Below are positions 20,258 through 28,304 of a stretch of DNA of 64,000 bases, piece by piece; within the stretch, counting starts at the first letter, position 1, and every line of letters starts with the position of its first letter. The position numbers and the translations under genes are program-made. The stretch comes from Pseudomonadota bacterium (lineage in GTDB: Bacteria > Pseudomonadota > Gammaproteobacteria > Burkholderiales > Methylophilaceae): contig JAGVMP010000012.1 of assembly GCA_020053735.1 (NCBI GenBank), positions 1-64,000 on the forward strand. The letters run 5' to 3'. The notes beneath the pieces are model-generated. The model did no database searches and was not told where the DNA came from. It worked only from the letters and a program-made list of their open reading frames with translations.

Positions 20258-22900
20258 CTACTTTTGTGTTTCTACCATCACCAGCAGTGCGTCGGCTGTT
20301 TTGGCTTCAGCATCTTTTTTCCAGTTAGGGGCTTTGCGCGGCGCTTTGACTTTTGCAGGCTCTGTTGTGGTTGTGGTTGGCTTTGCTGCGCTTTTGGTTT
20401 CCACCATGAGTAAATCGCCAGCTGGAGCAACAACGGGCTTAGCTGGTTTTTTTGCAGCAGGCTTTTTGGCTGCTTTAGTTTTTGCAGGTTTTTCTGTAAT
20501 CGCTGGTGCGGTTTCAGCTGCTGTAGTTGTTTTGGTGCTCACCATTTCAATGTTCGCATCAATTGCAATAGGCTTTGCAGCTTTTGTAGCAGATTTAGCC
20601 GCTTTTGATTGTGCGGGTTTTTGCGTTTTAGTTGCTGTTTTTGGCTTTTCTGCAGCAGACTCGACAGCCAATGCTGGTGCGGTTTCTGGGGCAGCTGTTT
20701 TTACTACAGCTTCATTTTGAACGGCATCGTTTTGTTTGGCCTCATTAGGGACAAATGTAGGTGCGGCAGTGTTTGGTTCGCGGTTAGCATCGCGGTCACG
20801 ATTTCTGTTGCGATTGCGACCACCACGGCGGCTACGGCCAGTGCGTTCTGGGCGCGCTTCTACTGTTGCGCCGTCTGTTGGCGAAGTAATGGCAGCAGCT
20901 GTTTCTACTTTATCAATGCTAGATTTATCAATACCAGCCACTTCAGTTCTAGGAGCACGTTCTGGGCGTGGTGTACGCTCAGGCCGAGGCTGCTGATTTG
21001 CTTGTTGACTTGTTTGCTGTGGACGCGGCGCTTGTTGCGGCTTATCTGCAATATTATTACGGTCACGATTATTGGCGTTGCGGTCGCGGTTTCTATTGCG
21101 GTCACGGTCGCGGTTATTGCGATTGCGGTCATTGCCACGCCCAGCTTCACGTGTTTCACGTGCGGCTTTGTCTTCAGCTTTTTCTTCTACTTTTACTTCA
21201 CCAGAACCACCAAGCCATTTTTTAATACGGCCTAAAAATGAAGTTTTTACTGCTGGTGCAATCGCTGTTGGGCGCTGCTCAACAATTGGTGCAGACGTAG
21301 CAGGCGTAATACCTTTTACTAACGCCTCTGGTGCTTTTGGCGCAGCATCTTCGTTCAGGCTACGCACATAAGCAGTTTCTGCTGGCAACTCCACCATTTT
21401 GTAGCTGGCTTGTGAAGTTTCTTCGTTCACATCATCTGACTTGATACGGGTAATGCTGTAATTAGGTGTTTCCATGTGTACATTGGGAATCAAAATAACT
21501 TCAACCCCCATGCGTTGTTCAATTTTATGAATATCAGCCCGCTTTTCGTTCAACAAGAAAGTAGCGGCTTCCACTGGTAATTGCACTTGGATAATCGCGC
21601 TATTATCTTTCATCGCTTCTTCTTGCGTTATGCGCAAAATGTGCAGGGCGGTCGATTCAATACCACGAATATGGCCAGTACCGCTGCAACGCGGACAAGC
21701 GGCGTGATTAGTTTCGCCCAAGCTGGGGCGCAAGCGTTGGCGTGATAGCTCGAGTAAGCCAAAACGTGAAATTTTCCCAGTTTGTACGCGTGCACGGTCT
21801 GCATGTAGCGCATCACGTAATGTGTTTTCTACCTCGCGTTGGTTGCGTGGGTTTTCCATGTCAATAAAGTCGATGACTACTAAGCCACCCAAGTCACGTA
21901 AACGTAATTGGCGCGCTACTTCTTCAGCGGCTTCAAGATTGGTGTTGTAAGCCGTTTGCTCAATATCTGAACCTTTGATGCTACGACCAGAGTTTACATC
22001 TACCGAAACCAGCGCTTCGGTATGATCAATTACAATCGCGCCGCCAGAAGGTAGGCGCACTTCACGTGAAAAGGCTGATTCAATTTGGTGCTCGATTTGA
22101 AAACGAGAAAACAGCGGAACTTCATCTTGGTAGAGCTTCACACGCGCCACGTTGCCAGGCATGACGTGGTTCATAAATTGTACTGCTTGTTCGTGCACGT
22201 CGGCAGTGTCGATTAAAATTTCACCAATGTCAGCGCTAAAGTAATCGCGGATGGCGCGAATGACAAGGCTGCCTTCTTGGTAGATTAAGAATGCGCCAGC
22301 TTGAATATGCGACGCTTCTTCAACGGCTGTCCAGAGTTGGGTGAGGTAGTTTAAATCCCATTGTAACTCTTCCGCGTTGCGGCCAATACCAGCTGTACGC
22401 GCGATAATGCTCATGCCTTTGGGAATTTCCAGTTCAGCCATTACATCGCGCAACTCATTGCGGTCTTCGCCTTCGATACGGCGCGAAACACCACCGCCAC
22501 GCGGGTTGTTAGGCATCAGTACTAAATAGCGACCAGCCAGTGAGATGTAAGTCGTCAGTGCCGCGCCTTTGTTGCCGCGCTCGTCTTTGTCGACTTGTAC
22601 GATGAGCTCTTGGCCTTCTTTGATTACGTCTTGAATGCGTGTTTTACTGCCTTCAGACTTATCAGAGAAGTAGCTACGTGAGATTTCTTTAAATGGTAAA
22701 AAGCCATGACGCTCAGTGCCGTAATCGACAAAAGCGGCTTCAAGTGAGGGTTCTACGCGGGTGATGACCCCTTTGTAAATGTTGCTTTTACGCTGCTCTT
22801 TGCCAGCGTGTTCTATATCTAAATCGACCAGTTTTTGGCCATCAACTATCGCAACGCGTAATTCTTCAGATTGCGTTGCATTAAATAACATGCGTTTCAT
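20258..22900 (-). CDS. rne: Ribonuclease E
   Basis: Essential endoribonuclease for mRNA decay and rRNA/tRNA processing, and scaffold of the degradosome. 880 residues. S1 RNA-binding domain at about 37-120, 5'-sensor/RNase H-like region, DNase I-like catalytic part with the magnesium aspartates in VSVDVNSG (about 300) and VVIDFIDM (about 343), and the zinc-link CPRC near 402. The C-terminal third (about 540-880) is disordered: first an Arg/Asn/Asp-rich tract of RDRNRNRD type that would bind RNA, then Ala/Lys/Pro-rich segments; the last 60 residues repeat the LLMVETK/LLVMVETQ motif, possibly a partner-binding microdomain. The start has GGGAG before the ATG at 22900. Divergent from rluC, as in many proteobacteria. 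Confidence 0.96.
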   Translation of the reverse strand: MKRMLFNATQSEELRVAIVDGQKLVDLDIEHAGKEQRKSNIYKGVITRVEPSLEAAFVDYGTERHGFLPFKEISRSYFSDKSEGSKTRIQDVIKEGQELIVQVDKDERGNKGAALTTYISLAGRYLVLMPNNPRGGGVSRRIEGEDRNELRDVMAELEIPKGMSIIARTAGIGRNAEELQWDLNYLTQLWTAVEEASHIQAGAFLIYQEGSLVIRAIRDYFSADIGEILIDTADVHEQAVQFMNHVMPGNVARVKLYQDEVPLFSRFQIEHQIESAFSREVRLPSGGAIVIDHTEALVSVDVNSGRSIKGSDIEQTAYNTNLEAAEEVARQLRLRDLGGLVVIDFIDMENPRNQREVENTLRDALHADRARVQTGKISRFGLLELSRQRLRPSLGETNHAACPRCSGTGHIRGIESTALHILRITQEEAMKDNSAIIQVQLPVEAATFLLNEKRADIHKIEQRMGVEVILIPNVHMETPNYSITRIKSDDVNEETSQASYKMVELPAETAYVRSLNEDAAPKAPEALVKGITPATSAPIVEQRPTAIAPAVKTSFLGRIKKWLGGSGEVKVEEKAEDKAARETREAGRGNDRNRNNRDRDRNRNRDRNANNRDRNNIADKPQQAPRPQQTSQQANQQPRPERTPRPERAPRTEVAGIDKSSIDKVETAAAITSPTDGATVEARPERTGRSRRGGRNRNRNRDRDANREPNTAAPTFVPNEAKQNDAVQNEAVVKTAAPETAPALAVESAAEKPKTATKTQKPAQSKAAKSATKAAKPIAIDANIEMVSTKTTTAAETAPAITEKPAKTKAAKKPAAKKPAKPVVAPAGDLLMVETKSAAKPTTTTTEPAKVKAPRKAPNWKKDAEAKTADALLVMVETQK

Positions 22901-23472
22901 TGTGTGCTCCCACGCTTAGGCGGGCAGATGGATTTGACTCAATAACTGATTTAATTGCGGAATTAAATGACGACTAGAGGCCTGAAGGATGGCGGTTAGG
23001 ATGGCGCTTGCGCGCACAACTTTGCCAATAATATTTAAGCACGCGCTATGTAATATTAAATATTAGCGCGGAATTTGTAGCAACAAAATCAATGCAAGGC
23101 ACGTGTTTAAAGGCCTGTATTGCATGACGCATATTTTGCGGCGTGATGCAGCTTGATTAAATTTGTTCGCTACAACTATCAACTTATACCAACGCGTGGC
23201 ATAAATCCGTTAAAATTCTATCTTCAGTACTTTAGTCGCGCCTAATATTAAATTAGTTATGTTTTATTTTATCTGCGTCGACTACAGCGTAATTATCTTA
23301 AACATCGCTACTTATATGGCGAGCAATTTAGCCAAATTTATTTGGGTAACTAAAAAATTAAAGTTGCCAGAATATTTTGTGTGTTGATGTGGCTAAAAAG
23401 CCTTATACATTCAACACCGCTATAGTATAGGCGTTATTGGCCGTTTAAGCAAAACACTTTGATAGAATACAG
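22901..23472. promoter_or_regulatory. rne/rluC divergent intergenic region with structured rne leader
   Basis: 572 bases with no gene. By analogy with E. coli, where RNase E represses its own message through a long structured leader, this probably includes the rne 5' untranslated region. Hairpins seen: CGCGCTA (23042-23048) with TAGCGCG (23064-23070), an AU-rich loop between; GCATGACGC (23122-23130) with GCGTGATGC (23141-23149), one mismatch; ATGCAA/TTGCAT pairing across 23092-23124 competes with the latter. I could not assign either promoter with confidence. Confidence 0.5.
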
Positions 23473-24459
23473 ATGCAAATAGAACAAAATACTAGAGTGA
23501 GTGCGCATGCGGCAGCCAGTCTGACAGTGGATGAGGCGAGTGACGGTCAGCGCATCGACAACTTTCTTGCTAAAACGTTAAAAGGCGTGCCTAAGAGCCA
23601 TATTTATCGCATATTACGCAGTGGTGAAGTGCGCGTAAATAAAGGGCGCATTGATGCCGCGTATAAGCTAGTGTTAAACGATGTGGTGCGTGTGCCGCCT
23701 ATACGCGTTGCTACGGCTGACATCGCAGTAACTAACGCACCAGCAACATCCGTACTACAAAACACAGTGATTTTTGAAGATGACGCTATGCTGGTGATTG
23801 ATAAGCCTGCTGGCTTTGCCGTACATGGTGGCAGCGGGGTGAGTAGGGGTGTGATCGAGCAACTCAGGTTAGAACGCCCTAAAGCGAAATTTTTAGAGTT
23901 AGTACATCGATTAGATCGAGAAACTTCTGGTGTGCTGATGTTAGCTAAAAAACGCACTGCATTGGTGGCGTTGCACGAAATGATACGCAACAACCAAACC
24001 GATAAGCGCTACTTAATGCTGGTGGCGGGCGAGTGGCTAGAGAAAAAGAAACGAGTCACGCTAGATTTGCAAAAGTATGTGCTACCTAATGGCGAGCGGC
24101 GCGTCAATGTGGTGACGGATAAAAGCAAAGATAAATACGATGAGGCACGACATTCTGAAACCATTTTTTATCTAAAACAAAGTTTTGCAGGGCTTAGCTT
24201 GCTAGAGGCGCAATTGGTGACGGGACGCACCCACCAACTTAGAGTTCAACTCGCGCATCTGGGCTTTCCTATTTTGGGAGACGACAAATATGGCGATTTT
24301 GCGCTCAATAAAACCTTAGCCAAGCAGGGATTAAAACGCATGTTTTTACATTCTGCTGAAACAAAACTTAAGCATCCTTTGTCAGGCGAGAAAATGCAGT
24401 TGCTGGCGCCACTGCCAGTAGAGTTAAGCAAGTTTATGAATAAGTTGGAATTAAAGTAA
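23473..24459 (+). CDS. rluC: 23S rRNA pseudouridine synthase RluC
   Basis: Isomerises uridines 955, 2504 and 2580 (E. coli numbering) of 23S rRNA to pseudouridine. 328 residues. N-terminal S4 RNA-binding domain (about 25-80, GQRIDNFLAKTL ... GEVRVNKGRI) and catalytic domain with HRLDRETSGVLM, catalytic Asp148, followed by the GRTHQLRVQLAHLGFPILGD motif. Its position divergent from rne is the conserved location of rluC. First gene of a four-gene run with HAD phosphatase, Rieske protein and sppA, spacings 16, 30 and 22 bases, so probably one operon. Confidence 0.93.
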   Translation: MQIEQNTRVSAHAAASLTVDEASDGQRIDNFLAKTLKGVPKSHIYRILRSGEVRVNKGRIDAAYKLVLNDVVRVPPIRVATADIAVTNAPATSVLQNTVIFEDDAMLVIDKPAGFAVHGGSGVSRGVIEQLRLERPKAKFLELVHRLDRETSGVLMLAKKRTALVALHEMIRNNQTDKRYLMLVAGEWLEKKKRVTLDLQKYVLPNGERRVNVVTDKSKDKYDEARHSETIFYLKQSFAGLSLLEAQLVTGRTHQLRVQLAHLGFPILGDDKYGDFALNKTLAKQGLKRMFLHSAETKLKHPLSGEKMQLLAPLPVELSKFMNKLELK

Positions 24460-24475
24460 TGAAAGTACTGAAGTA

Positions 24476-25168
24476 ATGCAGGAAAATACAAATAACTCTA
24501 TGAAGCAAAGCACGATTACTAAAAGGTTCGATTTAATTGTTTGGGATTGGGATGGCACACTCGCCAATTCGACAGGTATGATTACTGAGGCATTTGTAAC
24601 AGCCGCTGCGCATGTGGGTTTGCCAGTAGTGCCTGCTGAGAAAGTCACCAATATTATTGGCTTAGGGCTAAAAGAATCTATTTTTGCAGTGTATGGCGAC
24701 ATAGCGCCTGAAATGGCGCAGAAACTGGCGCAGCAATATAGTGCTAATTATTACGCTGGTGAGCAGGCTATTCCTTTATTTGAAGGTGCAAAAAACACCA
24801 TCATTGAGTTGAATCGGCGCGGTTACAAAGTGGCGGTAGCCACTGGCAAAGGTAGGCGTGGGCTAAACTTGGCGTTGCAACACTGCGGGTTGACGCAATA
24901 TTTTCATGCCACCAGAACTGTGGATGAATGTTTCTCTAAGCCGCATCCGCAAATGTTAGACGAGCTGATGGACGAATGTGTGACCACGCCAGAACGTACC
25001 CTAATGATAGGTGACACCAGTTATGATATGCAAATGGCGGCCAATGCGGGCGTGCCGGCGGTGGCGGTTACTTTTGGTGCCCAGTCGCGCGATAAACTAT
25101 TAGCGTACAATTGCATCCAAATGTTTAATCAATTTAACAAGTTAAGCGCTTGGTTGCTAGATGTTTAA
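24476..25168 (+). CDS. HAD-superfamily phosphatase (phosphoglycolate phosphatase-like)
   Basis: 230-residue soluble HAD subfamily IA hydrolase. Motif I is DWDGT with nucleophile Asp24 and acid Asp26; motif II the Thr in AVATGKG; motif III Lys in SKPHP; motif IV GDTSYDM. The helical cap lies between about 35 and 95. Gph-like family members dephosphorylate phosphoglycolate or other small phosphates; the substrate cannot be read from sequence. The ATG at 24476 or one at 24500 could start it; the first is kept because coding continues without a better ribosome-binding site. Lies 16 bases after rluC, an order common in betaproteobacteria. Confidence 0.85.
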   Translation: MQENTNNSMKQSTITKRFDLIVWDWDGTLANSTGMITEAFVTAAAHVGLPVVPAEKVTNIIGLGLKESIFAVYGDIAPEMAQKLAQQYSANYYAGEQAIPLFEGAKNTIIELNRRGYKVAVATGKGRRGLNLALQHCGLTQYFHATRTVDECFSKPHPQMLDELMDECVTTPERTLMIGDTSYDMQMAANAGVPAVAVTFGAQSRDKLLAYNCIQMFNQFNKLSAWLLDV

Positions 25169-25198
25169 TTGCTTGATGTTTAGCTAAAGCTTAGTCAA

Positions 25199-25555
25199 AT
25201 GCCCAACCATAAGATTATTTTAAATAGTCATGACTTGCTTGAGAAATCTCGCGGTTTGCGTTTTGCTTTGCCGCAACTGGGCGAATTTGCTACTGGCTTT
25301 GTGGTGCGTTTTCACGGTAAGGCGCATGCCTACGTGAATCAGTGCGCGCATGTGCCGGTTGAGCTGGATTGGGAGCAGGGTAATTTTTTCACCGTGGCGA
25401 AAGATTACTTAATTTGTGCTACCCATGGCGCGCATTATCAGCCTGATACTGGCCATTGCGTGCTGGGTCCGTGCAAAGGAAAAAGCTTGCAAGTGTTGCC
25501 AGTAACAGAGCAAAATCAACAAATTACGATACATCTAGATAAATTACACAAATAG
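25199..25555 (+). CDS. Rieske [2Fe-2S] ferredoxin-like protein
   Basis: 118-residue soluble protein made of a single Rieske domain. Cluster ligands are CxH (Cys49, His51 in QCAHVPV) and CxxH (Cys73, His76 in CATHGAHYQP), followed by the GPCKGKSLQVLPV strand. No signal peptide, so cytoplasmic electron carrier or an accessory subunit. No oxygenase partner is adjacent. It lies between the HAD phosphatase and sppA, a conserved but functionally unexplained arrangement in this group of bacteria. Confidence 0.88.
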   Translation: MPNHKIILNSHDLLEKSRGLRFALPQLGEFATGFVVRFHGKAHAYVNQCAHVPVELDWEQGNFFTVAKDYLICATHGAHYQPDTGHCVLGPCKGKSLQVLPVTEQNQQITIHLDKLHK

Positions 25556-25577
25556 AAGACTTAAAATAGGAAAACAA

Positions 25578-26534
25578 ATGGCCGAGCAAGACAACTTACA
25601 AAACAGCCAGCAATGGCAACAACAAACTATCGAAAAACTAGCGCTATCTGGTCTAAAAGAGCAGCAAACTGCGCGACGCTGGGGTACGTTTTTCAAATTT
25701 TTAACTTTTGCTTATTTGTTTCTGCTCCTGATTCTGGCTTTGGGCTGGGTCGGTAGTAAAGGTGCGACTGGCCCGCACACTGCTTTAATTGAAATTGCTG
25801 GCGTGATAGAACCAGGTGGCGAGGTGAATGCAGATTCTGTGATTAGTAGCCTGCAAGAGGCCTATGATAACGTCAATACTAAAGGCATTATTTTGCGCTT
25901 CAATACACCTGGCGGTAGCCCAGTACAATCAGGCATTATTAACGATGAAATTGTGCGCCAAAAGAAACTGCACCCAAAAATTCCAGTATATGGCGTGGTG
26001 GAAGACATCTGCGCTTCTGGTGGATATTATATTGCTGCGGCGACCGATAAAATATACGTAGACAAAGGCAGCATTGTCGGCTCTATCGGTGTGTTGATGG
26101 ATGGCTATGGTTTTACTGAAGTCATGAAAAAAGTTGGTGTAGAGCGTCGCTTACTCACGGCAGGCGAAAATAAAGCCATGCTGGATCCATTTTCTGAGGT
26201 GAACCCAAAACACCAAGCGTTAGCACAAACGATGCTAAATGAAATTCATGAGCAATTTAAAACGGTTGTACGCAATGGTCGTGGCGCACGTTTAAAAGAA
26301 ACGCCAGAAACTTTTAGCGGTTTATTCTGGAGTGGTGAGCAAAGTATTAAGCTTGGCCTTGCCGATGCGCTAGGCAGCGCAGACTATGTGGCACGTGAGG
26401 TGATTAAACAGGAAGAAATTGTCGATTACACCTACCAAGATACTGTGCTAGACCGCTTTGCTAAACGTTTGGGCGCCAGTATGGCTAAGGCAATTGGTAT
26501 TGATGCCGCTATGAAAAATTTACAGTTGAGATAG
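25578..26534 (+). CDS. sppA: Signal peptide peptidase SppA (S49 family)
   Basis: Membrane-anchored serine protease that degrades leftover signal peptides. 318 residues, the short single-domain form rather than the duplicated 618-residue E. coli enzyme. One membrane helix at about 41-57, then the periplasmic S49 domain with the nucleophile Ser147 (ICASGGYYIA) and the general-base Lys199 (GENKAMLDPF), and the GSIVGSIGV strand. A good ribosome-binding site (TAGGAAAAC) precedes the ATG. Last gene of the rluC run; a repeat-type terminator follows 21 bases later. Confidence 0.92.
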   Translation: MAEQDNLQNSQQWQQQTIEKLALSGLKEQQTARRWGTFFKFLTFAYLFLLLILALGWVGSKGATGPHTALIEIAGVIEPGGEVNADSVISSLQEAYDNVNTKGIILRFNTPGGSPVQSGIINDEIVRQKKLHPKIPVYGVVEDICASGGYYIAAATDKIYVDKGSIVGSIGVLMDGYGFTEVMKKVGVERRLLTAGENKAMLDPFSEVNPKHQALAQTMLNEIHEQFKTVVRNGRGARLKETPETFSGLFWSGEQSIKLGLADALGSADYVAREVIKQEEIVDYTYQDTVLDRFAKRLGASMAKAIGIDAAMKNLQLR

Positions 26535-26555
26535 TAGAAGCAATTAAATACTAAT

Positions 26556-26590
26556 GCCCTGCAAGGCAATATCCGTGCGGCCTGCAGGGC
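26556..26590. repeat. 35-bp palindromic repeat serving as sppA/pgi terminator (copy B)
   Basis: Arms GCCCTGCA and TGCAGGGC at the same distance as in copy A (19635-19669) but in the opposite internal orientation; the inner 19 bases match the reverse complement of copy A except for about six positions. Followed by ATGCTTTTTT. Lies between convergent sppA and pgi. Confidence 0.75.
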
Positions 26591-26606
26591 ATGCTTTTTT
26601 AAAGTA

Positions 26607-28259
26607 TTACTTCAGCATTTTTGTGTGATTGATTAAGCCATTAGTTGAGCTGTCGTAGTTGCTCACCACTTCATCACTGGTCAATTGCGGTAAAATTTGC
26701 TGTGCGATTTGCTTGCCGTACTCTACGCCCCATTGGTCGTAGCTATTGATATCCCACATGATGCCTTGTACGAATATTTTGTGCTCGTATAGTGCAATCA
26801 GCTTGCCCAATGTATTGGGCGTGAGCTTATCGAACACAATAGAGGTTGTTGGGCGATTGCCTTCAAATACTTTATGCGGTAATAAGTTTTCCAGTGCTTC
26901 ACCGCTCAAGCTTTGTGTTTCAAGCTCTACACGTGCTTCTTCTTTAGTTTTACCTAACATTAAAGACTGGGTCTGCGCTAAGAAATTGGCTAATAAAATT
27001 TTGTGGTGTGCGTAACCATGTTTACCTATTGCATAGTGACTATGCACTGGCATTAAAAAATCCGCAGGCACAATTTGTGTGCCTTGATGGATAAGCTGAT
27101 AAAACGCATGTTGGCCGTTGGTGCCCGCTTCACCCCAAATAACTGGACCCGTTTTATATTGTACGCGCGTGCCATCGCGACAAATAAATTTGCCATTACT
27201 TTCCATATCTGCCTGCTGCATGTAGGCTGGAAAACGCGCTAATCCTTGATCGTAGGGCAGTATGGCATTCGTATCAACATGAAAAAAGTTGTTATACCAA
27301 ATACCGATGAGTGCCAGAATGACAGGCATATTTTGTTCAAGCGGTGCTGTTTTGAAATGGGTATCCATTTCATGCGCACCAGTGAGCAGTGCTTCAAAAT
27401 TATCCATGCCCACGTACAAAGCAATCGATAAACCGATGGCAGACCATAGCGAATAACGCCCGCCGACCCAATCCCAAAATGCGAACATATTGGCGGTATC
27501 AATCCCAAAGTCTGCTACCGCTTTAGCATTGGTAGAAAGCGCAACAAAGTGCTTTGCTACGTGTTTGCTATCTTTTGCGCTTTCTAAAAACCAAGTACGC
27601 GCCGAGGTGGCGTTGGTCATGGTTTCTTGCGTAGTAAAGGTCTTAGAAGCCACGATAAACAAGGTGGTTTCAGGTTTACATTTTTCCAGCGCACGCATCA
27701 AATGCGCGCCATCAATATTCGATACAAAATGAATGTTTAAATCTGGGCTGGCATAAGGTTTTAGCGCATCACACACCATCACAGGCCCTAAATCAGAGCC
27801 GCCAATGCCGATATTCACAATATCAGTGATGCGTTTGTCTGTGTAACCTAGCCAGCTTCCATTGCGTACTTTTTCAGTAAAAGTACGCATTTGTTTCAGT
27901 ACTGCATTCACTTCTGGCATTACATCTTTACCGTCCACAAACACTGGCGTGTTACTACGGTTACGCAATGCAGTGTGCAGAACGGAGCGGTTCTCGGTGC
28001 AGTTGATTTTTTCACCGGCAAACATTTTGTCGCGCCATTGCTCAATTTTGGCTTCACGCGCCATTTGCAGTAGCAAGGGCAAGGTTTCATCAGTGATGCG
28101 GTGTTTGGAGTAATCAAACAAAATATCAGCAAATTTGAGGCTATATTTGTCGAAACGTTTTGGGTCTGCCTCAAACAAATCGCGCATGTGCAGTGGTTGT
28201 ACCACTTTTTGGTGCACGCACAGTTTTTGCCAAGAGGGGAATTGGGTAAGAGTCGTCAT
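26607..28259 (-). CDS. pgi: Glucose-6-phosphate isomerase
   Basis: Interconverts glucose 6-phosphate and fructose 6-phosphate. 550 residues, the length of the E. coli-type enzyme. Signatures: [16 protein letters not shown] in the first sugar-binding domain, the [13 protein letters not shown] segment, [13 protein letters not shown], and the C-terminal [12 protein letters not shown] with the catalytic lysine. The start ATG at 28259 follows glgB by 45 bases on the same strand, so pgi is probably co-transcribed with glgB and links glycogen metabolism with the hexose-phosphate pool. In a methylotroph it would also serve the ribulose monophosphate cycle (inference). Confidence 0.96.
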   Translation of the reverse strand: MTTLTQFPSWQKLCVHQKVVQPLHMRDLFEADPKRFDKYSLKFADILFDYSKHRITDETLPLLLQMAREAKIEQWRDKMFAGEKINCTENRSVLHTALRNRSNTPVFVDGKDVMPEVNAVLKQMRTFTEKVRNGSWLGYTDKRITDIVNIGIGGSDLGPVMVCDALKPYASPDLNIHFVSNIDGAHLMRALEKCKPETTLFIVASKTFTTQETMTNATSARTWFLESAKDSKHVAKHFVALSTNAKAVADFGIDTANMFAFWDWVGGRYSLWSAIGLSIALYVGMDNFEALLTGAHEMDTHFKTAPLEQNMPVILALIGIWYNNFFHVDTNAILPYDQGLARFPAYMQQADMESNGKFICRDGTRVQYKTGPVIWGEAGTNGQHAFYQLIHQGTQIVPADFLMPVHSHYAIGKHGYAHHKILLANFLAQTQSLMLGKTKEEARVELETQSLSGEALENLLPHKVFEGNRPTTSIVFDKLTPNTLGKLIALYEHKIFVQGIMWDINSYDQWGVEYGKQIAQQILPQLTSDEVVSNYDSSTNGLINHTKMLK

Positions 28260-28304
28260 TTATTTTTAAAACAGTATCTTATTGTGTATATTTAAAGTAA
28301 TTTA

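Noticed and set aside
20301-21371. Open frames on the plus strand opposite rne
   Set aside because: They are antisense readings of the low-complexity Arg/Ala/Lys-rich tail of RNase E, with no domain-like content.
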